NCBI GenBank assembly: GCA_905221605.1 | Contig: CAJNDS010002763.1 | Location: 63,501 to 127,500 of the forward strand | From: Symbiodinium natans | Taxonomy: Eukaryota > Sar > Dinophyceae > Suessiales > Symbiodiniaceae | Length of the DNA stretch: 64,000 bases | Direction of reading: 5' to 3' | In this document: one piece after another, positions 11,521-22,673 of the stretch | Position numbering within the stretch: position 1 is the first letter of the stretch | Layout: every line of letters starts with the position of its first letter | Notes under the pieces: model-generated | Database searches by the model: none | What the model was told of the DNA's origin: nothing | Seen by the model: only the letters and a program-made list of their open reading frames with translations | Program-made: the position numbers and the translations under genes

Positions 11521-14500
11521 GTGCACCCAGTGGAGGAGCTCTTCTTGGAAGAGATCGCTCCAACGCTTCACGCGCTGGCGCGGGACTTGGGTCGGGGCTG
11601 CCACAAGCCAAACCGGATTGGGCTTTGGGGATTCTTAAGGATGCCCTAACCCCTAAACCTTGAACCCTAAACCCTAAACGCTAAACCCTAAACCCTAAAC
11701 CCTAGACCCTACGCCCCAGACCCCAAAGCCGAAGGTTTTCGAGGCATAGCATGGGATATGGAGGCTTCTGGGATGTCTGGGACCCTTTTTAGGGTCCTTA
11801 GACGTTGTTTGGGGGTTACGTCGGGGCTACTTAGGTATGTAGAGGGTTATATAGGGGGGTTCTACTTAGGTATGTACCGACTATGTAAGGGTTATATAGC
11901 GCGGGCTACTTAGGTATGTAGGGACGATATAAGAGTTATATAGGGGTCATAGAGGGAAATAAGATGAAGGGGTCCCTCCTTAAATCTGCGAGGCTGGGTG
12001 CACTTGTGGAGACTTAAATGTGAGACATATCCCTAAGACCAAAGTCGGGTTTATAGGGTTTAGGGTTTAGGGTTTAGGGTTTAGGGTTTAGGGTTTAGGG
12101 CTTAGGGCTTAGGGCTTAGGGTTTAGGGTTTAGGGTTTTAGGGACCCTGCAAGCCTACAGTCCCAAACCCTCGCAACCAAGAGGCGTCTTGTGCACTGCC
12201 GGGCGTAATGCGGGGCCGTATAGGCCCCAACACCCCGCCCCCCCTCTCCCCCCCGCCCCGCAATCCCTGAACGAACCACCAAGCCCGCAAACCCGAAACT
12301 AAACCCCAAACCCTAAACTAAACCCCAAACCCCAAACCCTAAACCCCGAACCCAAAACCCCTTGCTGCAACTGCCGGCCTCTTTTCAGGGCTACTGCGAC
12401 TCTATGGGCCCAGGCTTCGCCGCAGGCGAGGTTTAGGGTTTAGGGCTTCGGGTTTCGGGTTTAGGGTTCAGGGGTTTAGGGTTTCGGAAATTAAGTGTTT
12501 ACAGTGGTTGAGTAGGTTTGGCTTTGGGGGGTCTCCGCTCAGGCGTTTTGGCTTAGAAATTGGGTCTGAGGCTTCCAGTATGTCAAATATTTAAGGGGCC
12601 ACCAATGAATCCCAAATGGCTTCATATATGAGCCATTACTCAAAAGTTTGGACGAAATGGCCACAATGGCTTGCGGGTTTGTTGTGCGCGCTGCCCTCAG
12701 CTGCAGCCTGGAAAGGATACAGTCTTGAGGACGAGGAGTCTGGCAGGTTTCTGAAGCATCCTTCCTTGGGTAGAAATAGTTAAGCTTCGAAGCAACAGGT
12801 TTCGGGTTTAGGTTTTAGGGCGTTGGGGCCCTCAATTGACACGCGAAGCTGCCACCCCCTAAGCCAAGATCTGTGCTACCAGTACGGGCTCGCTCTCTAC
12901 TCACTGTACTCGAGATGTTTAGGGCATGTGGCCGCCTAGGAAAGTGTAGTTGGCGTGGACGTAGGGTAGTTCCCATGTGAAGCTAGGACCGGGAGTAGGC
13001 CATGCTTTCCTTTTTTTAGGGTTGGGGTTCCCTTATAACCCCCTTAGAACCAAAAGGGTACCCTTTTTATTCCTAGGTTACTCCCGGGTCCGGGAAGTAG
13101 GGTTTATATTTCTTGTACCCCCAAAAGGACACCCAATATATACACTCACCAATGCTCAAAAGGTACCTTACATACACTCACCAAGAACAGTAATATAGGA
13201 ACTATGTAGCTACCCTAAGATGATCTTCTCCAGGCAAGCCCAGCACCCCAGCTTAATGCTTGCAGGGGTGATTAGGGTCGACAAGTCCCAGACCCGACCA
13301 GCCGCTTTTCCTGAGAGATCCCTAAGACCTCTCCCTGAAACCCCAAGTCTCTACCCTCAACCCTGAACACCAAGATCCCAGAAGCCCCTTCAAGACATAA
13401 ACCCCCTAAACCCTAAACCCTGACCCGACACCTGAAGCCCAAAACTTAGAACCCCTCAGGCCAGAGCCCCTCCAAACGCTACACCCTACTAAGCTTTGGA
13501 CTTTGAACCCGAAGCCCTAAACCCCTCCTCTGTTGTCACCCCAAAAACCCAAAAGCTTGAACCTCCAATTCCTCGCCTGCCAACACTAGGACCCAGAGTA
13601 GGCCCGTATCCACTTTTTGTTAGGGCTTAGGTTCCCTTGTAATCTCTTTTTAGCAAAAAAGCGCCGTTTTATTCATGGGTTACTCCTGCGTCTCGAACCA
13701 GTCCTACACGAGGACCTCAGAACCCTCCGTCGAACCCCAGAGGCGGAAGCCTTTCAAGCCGCAAACCCTGTGATTTTTCATGAGACTTAAGCGAAACCGC
13801 ATTGAAACCCTAAACCCTACGAACCCTGTTTCGCCCTAAAAGCTCTACCCTATAAACCGTACTCCTTAAGCCCTCCATTGTGGCAACAAGACTCAAACTG
13901 GCTGCTTGCAGGCGGCTGTGGGTTCGGAAGTCAGGGGACCCAGATCAAACTCCTTCTGGGCCGAACCTTCTTCGTGTCTTCGCTGAGGGTTTTGTGTCCG
14001 GGCTTTTGGGTCACTAGGGTTTGTAGGGTTTACACGGGGCTTATAGGGTTTGTAGGGTTTAGATAAGGGTTTTTAGATAGGATTTTTTAGTAGGGTTTAC
14101 AGGGTTTACAGGGTTTATAGGGTTTATCGGGTTTATCGGGTTTATAGGGTTTACAGGGTTTTGTCGGGTTTGTTGGGTTTATAGGGTTTATAGAGTTTTT
14201 AGGGTTTATAGGGTTTATAGGTTTATAGGGTTTAGAGGGTTTATAGGTTTATATGGTTTATAGGGTTTATAGGGTTTATAGGGTTTATAGGGTTTACAGG
14301 GTTTATAGGGTTTATAGGGTTTAGAGGGTTTATAGGGTTTATAGGGTTTTTAGGGCGTACTCGAGGCGCGGATGAATTGCCTCGCTGCAAACCACGCGCA
14401 TTTCTTGTGCGCTCGGGACTCTCCGGGTCTCAAGGGCCTGGGCTGCCACTGGCATGGCCTTGGGCATCCCATCAAGTTGCCAGTTTCAACGCACGCTGCG

Positions 14501-17500
14501 TGCTCCCGACAAAAGAAGGACGACAAGCTCGTGTTGCGGAAAACGGCAGCCGTGCCAGCGGCGAAGTGCCCTCGTATGCTCTTTGCAACTGTGCAAGCTG
14601 GCCAGGACGCAGTGTCTGAGGCGGCTCTGGGTCGCCTGGAGAAAGGTCTACAGGCGTGCAAGCCAGACATCATCTTCGTGGACCTCCTCCTGAAATCCAT
14701 AAAGCCCAAACACGTCCAGTCTGTCCTGAAAGACTTGAAAGGGGACAACAGTTTGCTGTCGGTCTCTTCTTTCACTCCATCTTCCAAGTGAAGAGGGAGG
14801 CACTTGATTGTTGCAACTGCGTCCTCCAAGGATGTCGCAACGTTACCTTTGGTTTGGCAGAGAGTTTCTTCATCTTCGTAACAGACAGAGGCCCCAACGA
14901 GGTTTACGCCAGAAAGCTTTGGCAGATTGCTCAGGACGCTCCTGAAGCCGTCGTGTTGTCTTCGGATTGCTTAGAACATGTTGGACACCTGGTTTCATTT
15001 GCTGGGCTCAAACTTGCAGATGAGTTGCTCAAACAGCCTTTCCGTGCAAGCGACTCAGACATCTTCCTGGAAATACCTCCATGCCCTTGCAACGACAACG
15101 ACTTCCATAGCCCTCAGGGACTTAAGACTTAAGCCAGAAGGTGTTTGCCTGCTGGTGCGATGTCCATGGAGTTACATCTGGAGCGAAGCATTGGGGGTGT
15201 CCGACTTTTGACCTCACTTAATAGCTACTATTTGCTTAAGAACCCCCCCCCCAGTCTTCCCTACAAGGGCAATATAGGGACTACTACTTTATTATATGTA
15301 TTTTCTTTATTTTATTTTTTTAGTTTTGATTGTTACTTTTTTTTTGGTTTGGGGGGGGAGGGGGGGCGGAGGGGTTCTTCAGCAAATAGTGGAAGAGCTA
15401 CTTACGAAGTCCCCAGATCCTCCAGGGCGGGGCTTGTAGCTTGAGATGTTCCCCCTTATACTAACAGTCCTGAATAGCGATTATGGCACCCCCGCTTGCT
15501 TTAGAAAGAAGAAAGACCCCTCTACTATACTGCCTTTTAAGGACTGTTAGAAAAGGGGGGGGGAGGAACATCCCAACTTACACCTTATAAAGAATCCCTC
15601 AGGGTGCACGGCCTTATTTCAACCCCCTAGATTGAAATTGTGGTCTCGAGCGCGATGGTTAAGGTTTAGGGCTTACGGTTGAATGGTTTGGGGTTTTAAG
15701 GTATTTAGGGTTTAGGGATTAGGGTGAGTTGATCGTATTATGCTAGCTTACCTCAACTTGGTTCGCTTGGGGACTCAGTGAGCTCGGCGCCTTAGATACT
15801 TCCCCAGGCACCTTTATAGGGGAATACATAAAGTGCCAATGCCCTAAACCCCTAAGAAGAACCAGCAAAACCCCTGAGCCCTAAACCCTAAACCCCTAAG
15901 ATGAGCCAGCAACGCAGGAGACCCTAACCCCGTAAACCCTAAACCCTCTGAACCCTAAGCCTTAAACCTAAACCCTAGAACCCTAGAACCCTAAACCCTA
16001 GAACCCCAAAACCCTAAACCCTAACCCCTAAGCCCTGAGCCCTAAACCCTAAACCCTACTTGAAGTTCCTCCCCGGGACGCAGGATTGTAAGACCCTGGG
16101 CCCCAAAACCCGCAAACTCCTAAAACCCGCATTCTAGACCTTAGGATGTTCCCCCTGATTATACTACCAGTCCTTAATAGGGGTTATAGTACCCCCCCCC
16201 CCCACTAAAGAATCCCTATTGAGGACCAAAACCCCGCAATCCAAAACCCCAAACCCTAGACTGTTTAGCTTTTAGGATTTGGGGTTTGGGGTGTTGGGGT
16301 GGTGGGCTTGCAAGGTCCTAGGTTTCGAGCTTAGGGCGATGCGATCTTTGGGTTGATGGGTTGCAGTTTTTGTTTTCTGCGTCTTGGGTATACAAAGAAG
16401 GGTTTAGGGTTTAGTGTTTTTTGAGTTGGTTTCGGTGATTTTTCTACCAGGGTTTGTGTTCATCCGGTTGATGGAGGGCCCTCAACCTTCCAAGCCCTTC
16501 CTCCTCAAATCCTGTTTTCGTATCCAGAGGCTGGGAGAACAAGGGCAACGAGAAGTCGTTCAAGCCAAAGTCTCAGATTTTCTCCTTATTCCCTTTGTTC
16601 AGGGCTTTGGGTTTTGGATTTCGGGTTGGCCCTTCTTCCTTTTCTTTCGGGTTTGGGTTCCCACATGGCACCCGTTTTATCCCCAGCTTACTCTTGGGTC
16701 TAGTGTGTGTTTGCCGCCAAGAACTGCTAAGTGTAGCTTCTCCTCCCCTAAAGCACCCTGGGCCCCTTAAGCCTCCCCCTCCCCTGCCCCCGACATGATT
16801 CTACCAAACTCCCTCCCACCCATGAAGCCTGCCTGACGCTGTGCCGTAACTCCTAAACCTTGAACCCTTATCCCTAAAGCCTGTCGATTGGGATTCACAG
16901 CGTCGGGTTGTTTAGTCTTCTTTCACCCCTCCCACGCTCCTGGCGTTCAGGTATTTTGAGGGATGAGACTCCGTTTACTAGGGCCCAGAGTATTCTTCCT
17001 TTTTCTTTGGGGTAGGGGGGGGGGAGTTAGGTGGCCTTATAAGCCGCTTTAAACCAAAAGGGCACCCTTGTTGTCCCTATGTTTCTCTTGAGCCTAGTTT
17101 ATGCGGCCTTACTTGGACCATCGCCCTGTGGGATGCCAAGAATACTTTGAGCTAGTGAACGAAGTGTGAGTATGCATTGTCCACTAGATCTACACATATC
17201 TGTACATGTATACATTATATACACATCTACATATCTACATCTACCTTTGTGTTTACATCACGTCATTGGTACCAACAAATGCGAAGAATATGAAGAGCAT
17301 CGCCCAGGTACCAGGTCCTCGTGGGGCAATGCATGCATCCGGATGGTCTCTGCGGCTTCGGACATCGGGCGGCCAGCCCACTGGCGGGCAAGCGGCTGGA
17401 GGAGGTGGTTGGGTGTTTACAGGGTTTAGCGGGGTCATCTGGGGTTTAGGGTTTATAGGGCTCATATGGGCTTTTTGCAAGGTGCATGGGGTTTACTGGG

Positions 17501-20500
17501 TTTATGAGGTTTATGCGGTTATAGTGTGCATTGGGGTGTAGGGTGTATAGGGTGTTTAGGGTTTAACCCGTTTTTAGGGCTTCTCGGGTTCTAGTGGAGA
17601 GGGCTTGGGGAATCCGGGCTGAGGGTTGAACCCAAGACCCTCAAAGGGTTTGGAGCGCTGAGCCCTAAAACCTAAACTCTAGCACTCCCTCTGATTTTAG
17701 GGGTTAGGGGTTAGGACTTAGGGTTGAGGGTTGAGGGTTGAGGGTTTAGGGTCGTATGGTGGATACATAACGGCTCAGGGAACTTTAAGCAAAGCCTGAA
17801 CCCTCCCCACTTGTTGCCTGCTGACTGCACGTCCAAAAAACGCTTGATCTGTTTCTGCCCCTAAGTCTCCTCAACGCCCTCAACCCGAAACCCTAAACCC
17901 TAAACCCTAAACCCTAAACCCTAAAACCTAAACCCTAAACCCATAGGGTTTCGGGTTTAAAGTTTAGTGTCGGTGCCATTCGGGGTCAGCTACAAACAAG
18001 GACAACCCCAATCAACCCTAGATCCGTTTAGGGCCTAGGGCCTAGGGCCTAGGGCCTAGGGCCTAGGGCCTGGGGTTTAGGGTTTAGGGTTTAGGGTTTA
18101 GGGTTTCAAGCCCTAACCCCGAATCCCCCTGAACCCGCCACAAATCCTACCAAAGTTTGAAGGGCCTCTTCTTGCACGACGTGCTGCAGCAGACAAAGGC
18201 CACTTAGGGGCTTTAGGCTCAGGTTTATGTCGTTATCATGTTGTCCTATTCTATTGTTCTGTCAGTTTTTTTAGCAAGTATGATATTGTACGATATTGTG
18301 GTATCAAGATTTATTCAGAGCTTGGGCACAAAGAACGTTAGTCAGCTGCGAACAGGATCTTTTTGCGAGTTGCCCTTAAACTCAAACCCTAATTAATCCC
18401 TAAAGCCTGCCCTATAGCCGCCCGCTCACAATGCGGAGGGTGAGCGAATACTTGGTTTATGCGGGGAGGGCCGCCCTTTTGGGGGATCCTTGCTTTGGAG
18501 GTATGCTTTTTCGGTGGTGAACCTCGATTGTTGGGCTCCAGGGTTTTTTTGGGTTTAGGGTTGAGGGTTTGGGGTTTGGGGTTTGGCTTGAGAGTTTAGG
18601 GTTCACCAAAGTTCCCTGAAAGCCATGCCATGCAAAGACCCCCTCCAAACCCTGGACTTTCCCCAAGGGCCCCGGTACTTTTAGTTCTCGGGCTGGGGGT
18701 TTATGGTTTAGGGTTTAGGGTTGCAGGGTCAGGGTTTAATTGGGGTTTCGGGGGTTTAAGTCTCTACTCTATAGGTACATCGATCATCGATCTTTTGGGG
18801 TCTTATTCAGTATTCCGTACAGCCTGTGGCAGACGCCAAGAAAGCAATGTCCATGAACATGGTAGCTGATCAAGCTACCTGTTCCCAAAATAAGCTCATA
18901 TTTCCCTTTTTCTGTATTATACCCTAAACCCTAAACCCAAGAGCCTTATTAGACAATCCCAGGAAGGGACTTTAGATCAACCCCCACGGAGCACATCCAG
19001 CGGGGGTGGGGAGGTAGGCACGATTCTCACTCTTCCGGTACGTAGGGCGCGTGGAGTCTGCGAACTCTACCGTCTGCGTGTGAGGAATCCTAAAACCCCC
19101 AACTTCCTTAAAAGCCCTAATACCTAAACCCTACAGCCTCTAGCCCTAAACCTTAGGAACCCCAAATCCCTCAAAGCCCCGGAAGCAGGGGGTCTACTTC
19201 GATCTACCCCTCTTGGAGGCGTTGCTGTCTTGGGCTCAGGGGGTTCGGGGTTTAGGGTTTAGGGTTTAGGGTTTAGGGTTTAGGGTTTAGGGGTTCGGGA
19301 CACAGTTGGGTGTTTTGGGTTTACGCTGCAGGGCTTGGGGGCCACAGGGGCTCATGAGTTTAGGTTTAGGGTTTAGGGTTTAGGGGTTCGGGGCACAGTT
19401 TCGCGGCTTCGTGTTCACGTACGTACCCTTTCCACGCAACTGCTAGAATGCTCTAGCGCCCACATGTGGTCAACGGAGAGCTTTCCGGTTCTGCAGAGTG
19501 TTCCTAAACCCGGGGTTTAGGGTTTAGGGTTTAGGGTTTAGGGTTTAAGGTTTAGGGTTTAGGGTTTAGGGTTCATGATGCCCCAAAGCCTTCAACCCTA
19601 AACGCCAGAATCCAGAAGCAAATAGTAGAAAAAGGAGATCGGGGGGGTTCCTCTGAGCTGTCCAACTTGAGAGAAATCGCTAAACCTGAGCCCTAAACCC
19701 TAAACCCCAATCTCAAAACCCTAAACCCTAAACCCCAAACCCTAAACCCTAAACCCTAAACCCTCAACCCCAATCTAACCCTAGCATCGCTTCCCGATAT
19801 GCCAAGGGAAGCGGTGGACAGCGGCGAAAGCTTCGGGCACCACAGCAAGAAGAAGGCGACTGCCCCGCTCGGGAGAAAAAAAACAAAAACAAAACGCTTC
19901 CTGGAAGATGGCCCTCAGGGTTTGGGGTTTACGGCTTATCCCGCTAAACCCTGAACCCTGAACCCGAAACCCCAAACCCCAAATCCTGAACCCTGAACCC
20001 TAAGGGTTGGGGAATGGGGTTTCGGGGGTTTATGGTTCAGGGTTATACCACGTGGGCCCTTAGAGTAATGGGTACCAAGGGGCCTATTTTCTAGGACCGG
20101 GAGTAGGCCCTTATTTCCTTCTTTTAGGGTTGGGGTTCCCTTATCATCCCCTTTTAAAACCAAAAAGGGTACCCTGTTATTCCTAGGTTACTCCTGGGCC
20201 TATTTTTGTTTCTTTCCCTTATTGGGTTTAGGAGGAATTATTTGGGAATATTTTTGTCCAGAGGGGTTTAAAGGGCCATTGTTGCAACAAGCCAGGCGGG
20301 CGGTTAGCCGACTTGGTGCTTCAACGGCATTATTTGCAGACTTTGCAAGGAGGGCCACCTTGTACCAGCTACAGTTAAGGGCCTTGCAACCCGAAACCCT
20401 AAACCCTAAACCCTAAACCCCTAAGTTAGGATTCTTATTACCCATTTCAGGGTCCTTATAACTCTACGTATTTCCAGGGGGCCCCCTCCTTTTAGGACCC

Positions 20501-21648
20501 TGAAGTTTCGGGGCTTAGGGTCAGTGTGCCGAAAACCCCACTGCATGACCAGCCCGTCAAGTTTAGTAGTGTCATACGCCCTATACCAAACATAATTTTC
20601 ATCATAAGGGTACCTAAACTCAACAAGGAACAGGGATTTTTTGGTACTTTCCCAACCATGAACTTGATGCTGCCAGTAGCAGATCCCCCGCTTGAGTTCT
20701 GGCAAGGCCTCCGCTCGCAGTGGGGGTCGCGGAGGCCTCCCCTTGCGGGTTCAGGACTTTGAGCCCATGGCAGTGCCCTGAGCCCTAAACCCTAAACCCT
20801 AAACCCTAAACCCTAAACCCTAAACCCTAAACCCTAAACCCTAACCCCTAAACCCCTAAACCCCTAAACCCCTAAACCCCTCAACCCTAAACCCTAAATC
20901 CTAAATCCTAGACCCTAAATGCTCAACTCAATCCTAAACATTAAATTACCATCTTTGTCAGCTGGCATCAGAGCATCAACCGTCGATGCAGGTCCGTATA
21001 CAACCGCGAAGGATAAACTCGAGCACAGTCAGGGCGAGACGAAGCTAACGCGACCCGGGAAGAAGCAACGCATCCGCGAAAAGAAGCAGAAGGATCTGCT
21101 GGCGATGTCGAAAGCAAAGTGTCCTCTGGCTCTGGAGAACTTTCCTTGAATGACCTGGTTGCTTAACCATTCCTCGGTGCGTTGGTTTAGGGTTTAGGGT
21201 TTAGGGTTTAGGGTTAGGGTTTAGGGTTTCGGGTTTCGGGTTTAGGGTTTAGGGTTTAGGGTTTAGGGTTTAGGGTTTAGGGTTTAGGGTTTAGGGTTTA
21301 GGTGTACCAGTCTCATTTTTCGAGTGCACGTTGAGGCAGACGCAACTGACTGTATCACCGTGTCTGGTCGCCTGTATTGACATCACTGCCCACAATCTGC
21401 GGCGTATTCTGCGATAGGCGTGCCCTAAACCCTAAACCCTAAACCCTAAACCCTAAACCCTAAACCCTAAACCCTAAACCCTAAACCCTAAACCCTAAAC
21501 CCTGAACCCTAAACCCTAAACCCTAAACCCTAAACCCTAAACCCTAAACCCTAAACCCTAAACCCTAAACCCTAAACCCTAACCAAGCAATCTCGCCAGC
21601 GCCGATGCGCGCGACTTTGTTCATGACCATGCGTTTCGGGCTGAGTTT
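11521..21648 (+). CDS. DEAH-helicase gene, upstream portion: motif IV-side exon and candidate linker exons
   Basis: Exon 11521 to 11571, 11577 or 11590 follows CGCAAG and reads HPVEELFLEEIAPTLHAL. In DEAH/RHA helicases a segment like this (FPVEIFYLEDIL) lies between motif III and motif IV, so it fits the RecA2 exons that follow at 22.67 kb. Less certain linker exons are 12389-12425 (CTTTTCAG acceptor, GYCDSMGPGF, GC donor), 12707-12746 (WKGYSLEDEESG, GT donor) and 21600-21648 (ADARDFVHDHAFRAEF), which chain in phases 0, 1 and 2. Nothing upstream in the window reads as Walker A, the DEAH box or SAT, and two other genes lie at 8.7-10.7 kb. The N-terminal half is therefore missing here, by loss, misassembly or my oversight. 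Confidence 0.5.
11815..11962. repeat. Tandem GGCTACTTAGGTATGTA repeat, family K
   Basis: Three units of about 43 bp, each with CTACTTAGGTATGTA followed by GGGTTATATAGGGG or similar. A related single region lies at 42465-42560 (GGGGCTGCTTAGGCGTATAG), and both end in GGGGTCCCTCCTT. Confidence 0.7.
12983..13093 (+). mobile_element. MITE-like element, family A
   Basis: Well-preserved copy: CTAGGACCGGGAGTAGGCC at the left, ACCAAAAGGGTACCC in the middle, TAGGTTACTCCCGGGTCCGG at the right. Followed by a short tract with a duplicated TATACACTCACCAA motif also seen at 3525-3570. Confidence 0.85.
13586..13695 (+). mobile_element. MITE-like element, family A
   Basis: Left end CTAGGACCCAGAGTAGGCCC is perfect; the right end GGGTTACTCCTGCGTCTCG is decayed. 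Confidence 0.8.
14040..14355. repeat. GGGTTTATA/GGGTTTACA variant array (about 300 bp)
   Basis: About 30 units of a 9-base derivative of the telomere heptamer (GGGTTTATA, with GGGTTTACA and GGGTTTATC variants) run in one direction. Shorter runs of the same unit occur at 17400-17560 and 42965-43035. The extra two bases per unit mean telomerase with a 7-base template cannot have written it; tandem expansion of a mutated unit fits. Confidence 0.85.
14350..15132 (+). pseudogene. Unidentified coding-like block with a frame shift, possibly a transposon-protein remnant
   Basis: This is the longest stretch without telomere-type repeats: 0.78 kb of mixed composition. One frame is open 14372-14791 (FATVQAGQDAVSEAAL, QACKPDIIFVDLLLKSIKPK) and another from about 14656 to a TAA at 15130-15132 (VTFGLAESFFIFVTDRGPNE, LSSDCLEHVGHLVSFAGLKL). 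Both have protein-like composition, so a one- or two-base shift or a very short intron near 14.76-14.83 kb is likely. A GTGAAG at 14789 and CTCCAAG ending at 14829 could mark such an intron. The DCLEHVGHLVSFAGLKLAD stretch resembles conserved uncharacterised dinoflagellate proteins as I remember them; a hAT-like transposase relation is a guess. A perfect 9-mer (GGGTTTATA) array abuts it on the left and a C/T-rich inverted-repeat element begins 90 bp to the right. Confidence 0.4.
15218..15400. mobile_element. Inverted-repeat element with C/G runs, family L
   Basis: CTACTATTTGCTTAAGAACC then a C-run on the left; G-runs then GGGGTTCTTCAGCAAATAGT on the right. T-rich DNA with a polyT/polyG junction lies between. 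Related single ends: 33112-33150, 52395-52450 (inverted), 28664-28700 and 19615-19650. Confidence 0.7.
15441..15576 (+). mobile_element. MITE-like element, family B
   Basis: About 135 bp. The left arm GATGTTCCCCCTTATACTAA continues CAGTCCTGAATAGCGATTAT; the right arm holds the inverse GGACTGTTAG...GGAACATCCCAA. The G-run in the right arm is expanded. Confidence 0.8.
16978..17097 (+). mobile_element. MITE-like element, family A
   Basis: CTAGGGCCCAGAGTA at the left, TTTAAACCAAAAGGGCACCC centrally and CTCTTGAGCCTAG at the right. A more decayed relative lies just upstream at about 16622-16703. Confidence 0.7.
20091..20203 (+). mobile_element. MITE-like element, family A
   Basis: CTAGGACCGGGAGTAGGCCC at the left, AACCAAAAAGGGTACCC centrally and TAGGTTACTCCTGGGCC at the right; one of the cleanest copies. 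Confidence 0.85.
20989..21149 (+). CDS. Lysine-rich coding-like exon with a stop codon
   Basis: After a GTCGATGCAG acceptor the frame reads TAKDKLEHSQGETKLTRP, then GKKQRIREKKQKDLLAMSKA, then KCPLALENFP and a TGA at 21147-21149. The charged, low-aromatic composition suggests a nucleic-acid-binding or coiled segment. It lies among helicase linker candidates, so it could be a linker exon with a donor before the stop (AGCAAA/GTGTCC near 21118), or the last exon of another gene. Telomere-type arrays flank it on both sides. No family is recognised. Confidence 0.35.
21183..21303. repeat. TTTAGGG telomere-type array
   Basis: About 17 G-strand heptamers with two TTTCGGG variants. It lies 34 bp after the stop of the lysine-rich exon. 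Confidence 0.95.
21422..21584. repeat. CCCTAAA telomere-type array, about 23 units
   Basis: Perfect C-strand heptamers except one CCCTGAA. It faces the G-strand array at 21183-21303 across 118 bp of unique DNA, an inverted arrangement repeated all over the window. Confidence 0.95.
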
Positions 21649-22673
21649 GTCAACCCGAAACTCCAACAGCCCGAAACCCTTTTTCATAAAGCCCTGAATC
21701 CCTTAAAGCCCTAAAGCACTGGAGCCCCAAAATCCCTAAACCCTTACATAACTTGTACCCTAAACCCTAAACCCTGAACCCTGAACCTTGAACCCTGAAC
21801 CCTGAACCCTAAACCCTAACCCTGACTCCCTAAACCCGCAGGTTCTGTAAAGTTCGAAAAGCCCTGCTAAGCCCAAAGCCCTACACTCTTTGGAGATCAC
21901 TAAAACCCTACAGTAAACCCGTGCAAAACTTACAGAACACCTTGTATAACTTAGATATATACCCTTTATTTTACCACTACACCCTTATAAGACTTACATA
22001 TCACCTTCTGCAACTTAAATGCACCCTAGTACAACACCCTAAAACCCTACAGAAAATCCGTATAAAGCTTACATAGCACGTTATAGAACCTAGATACGGA
22101 CGGATTATACGTTCTGCTTTCAAGAAGCCCCCCGCCCACCAAAAAAACAAACACATGATAAAAGACAGAATTTGTTTTATTTCCTGGTGAGTTCGAGAAA
22201 AAACCCTGAAGCCGTACAGTAAAGGAGCCCAGCGCCTTCCTACAATGGCATCCCCAATGGTTCCAGCCCCTTATTTCGTTCAAGAGGGTTTAGGGTTTAG
22301 GGTTTAGGGTTTCGGGTTTGAGTTTCGGGTTCAGGGTTTGGGGCTTATGGAATAGACCACTTCTTGAAGTTAAGGGCTTAATTAGGGGTCAGGGCTCAGG
22401 TGGTTTGGGGCTGAAGAGTCGGAGCTCTTCTAGAAGGTGACCGTCTAGGTATTGGCACCAGTAAACCCTGAACCCTCAACCTTGGTTTAGGGTTGAGGGC
22501 TTAGGGTTTAGAATTTCGGGTTTCAGGACCCAAAACACCTGAACCCCAAAGCCTACAGCCCAGACCCTCAGCCCTAAACCCTGAACCCTACAAACCCTAA
22601 ACCCCCGAAACCCTCTGAGGAACCCTAAACCGTAAGCTGTACACACAACCCTAAACTGTGAACCCGAACACAG

